Below are positions 31,872-31,912 of a stretch of 31,912 bases of DNA, in pieces. The stretch comes from JBEBXQ01 sp040391535 (lineage in GTDB: Bacteria > Bacteroidota > Bacteroidia > Cytophagales > Spirosomataceae), in NCBI GenBank assembly GCA_040391535.1, contig JBEBXQ010000041.1, positions 1 to 31,912 on the forward strand, given 5' to 3'. Each line of letters opens with the position of its first letter. The stretch's first letter is position 1. The position numbers and the translations under genes were made by a program. A model generated the notes under the pieces. That model saw nothing but the letters and a program-made list of their open reading frames with translations, searched no databases and was not told the origin of the DNA.

Positions 31872-31912
31872 GAGAAAGCATCCGGTTCAGAACTACTCCC
31901 GTTTACTGCGGA

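Overview
The window looks like a Bacteroidota chromosome, probably a Cytophagales, Chitinophagales or Sphingobacteriales type; I cannot name a genus. The reasons are promoters of the Bacteroidota type (TATCTTTG or TATATTTG at -7), few Shine-Dalgarno sites, families largely typical of the phylum (CarboxypepD_reg-like/DUF5686, DUF5723, DUF1460, DUF4833, BlaI plus a short M56 protein) and sphingolipid genes. I see no rRNA, tRNA, CRISPR array, insertion sequence or phage gene.

Layout. (1) 1-1834 (-) is the 5' part of a CcoI/FixI-type copper P-type ATPase running off the left edge. (2) 2489-3091 is a TetR-family regulator with operator-like palindromes on both sides. (3) 3531-15369 is a compact 11-gene plus-strand cluster: serine palmitoyltransferase, a GNAT-type bacterial ceramide synthase, an NAD-epimerase-type CerR reductase, a large DUF5686 outer-membrane protein, a nucleotidyltransferase, an ATP-grasp enzyme, a CDP-alcohol phosphotransferase, an LPG-synthase-TM/UPF0104 membrane protein, a HAD hydrolase, a PfkB kinase resembling inositol kinases, and a secreted DUF4833 protein. 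(4) 15359-18986 (-) holds tatD, a DUF1460 amidase-like protein and a 'Gcr/SpecificRecomb' membrane protein. (5) Cold-shock protein (-) and guaA (+) diverge from back-to-back promoters, and a 53-aa DUF1328 protein (-) faces guaA. (6) 21588-24985 holds a DUF5723 outer-membrane protein and an M1 metallopeptidase. (7) A trehalose-6-phosphate synthase/phosphatase fusion (+) converges on a GH15 glucoamylase/trehalase-type hydrolase (-) across an 18-bp-stem terminator. (8) 29727-31871 holds BlaI, an M56 BlaR1-like protein and a YHS-like cysteine-rich lipoprotein.

Main interpretation. The 11-gene cluster reads as a complete ceramide module (Spt, bCerS, CerR) coupled to a head-group module. The kinase, nucleotidyltransferase and CDP-alcohol phosphotransferase suggest that a soluble polyol, plausibly inositol, is phosphorylated, activated as a CDP-derivative and transferred to ceramide. 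This matches the logic of the fused archaeal IPCT-DIPPS enzyme. The ATP-grasp enzyme, HAD protein, UPF0104 membrane protein, DUF5686 barrel and DUF4833 protein have no assigned role here; they are candidates for head-group modification, flipping and outer-membrane delivery. The family calls come from recognisable motifs. The shared pathway, the inositol head group and TetR control are inference.
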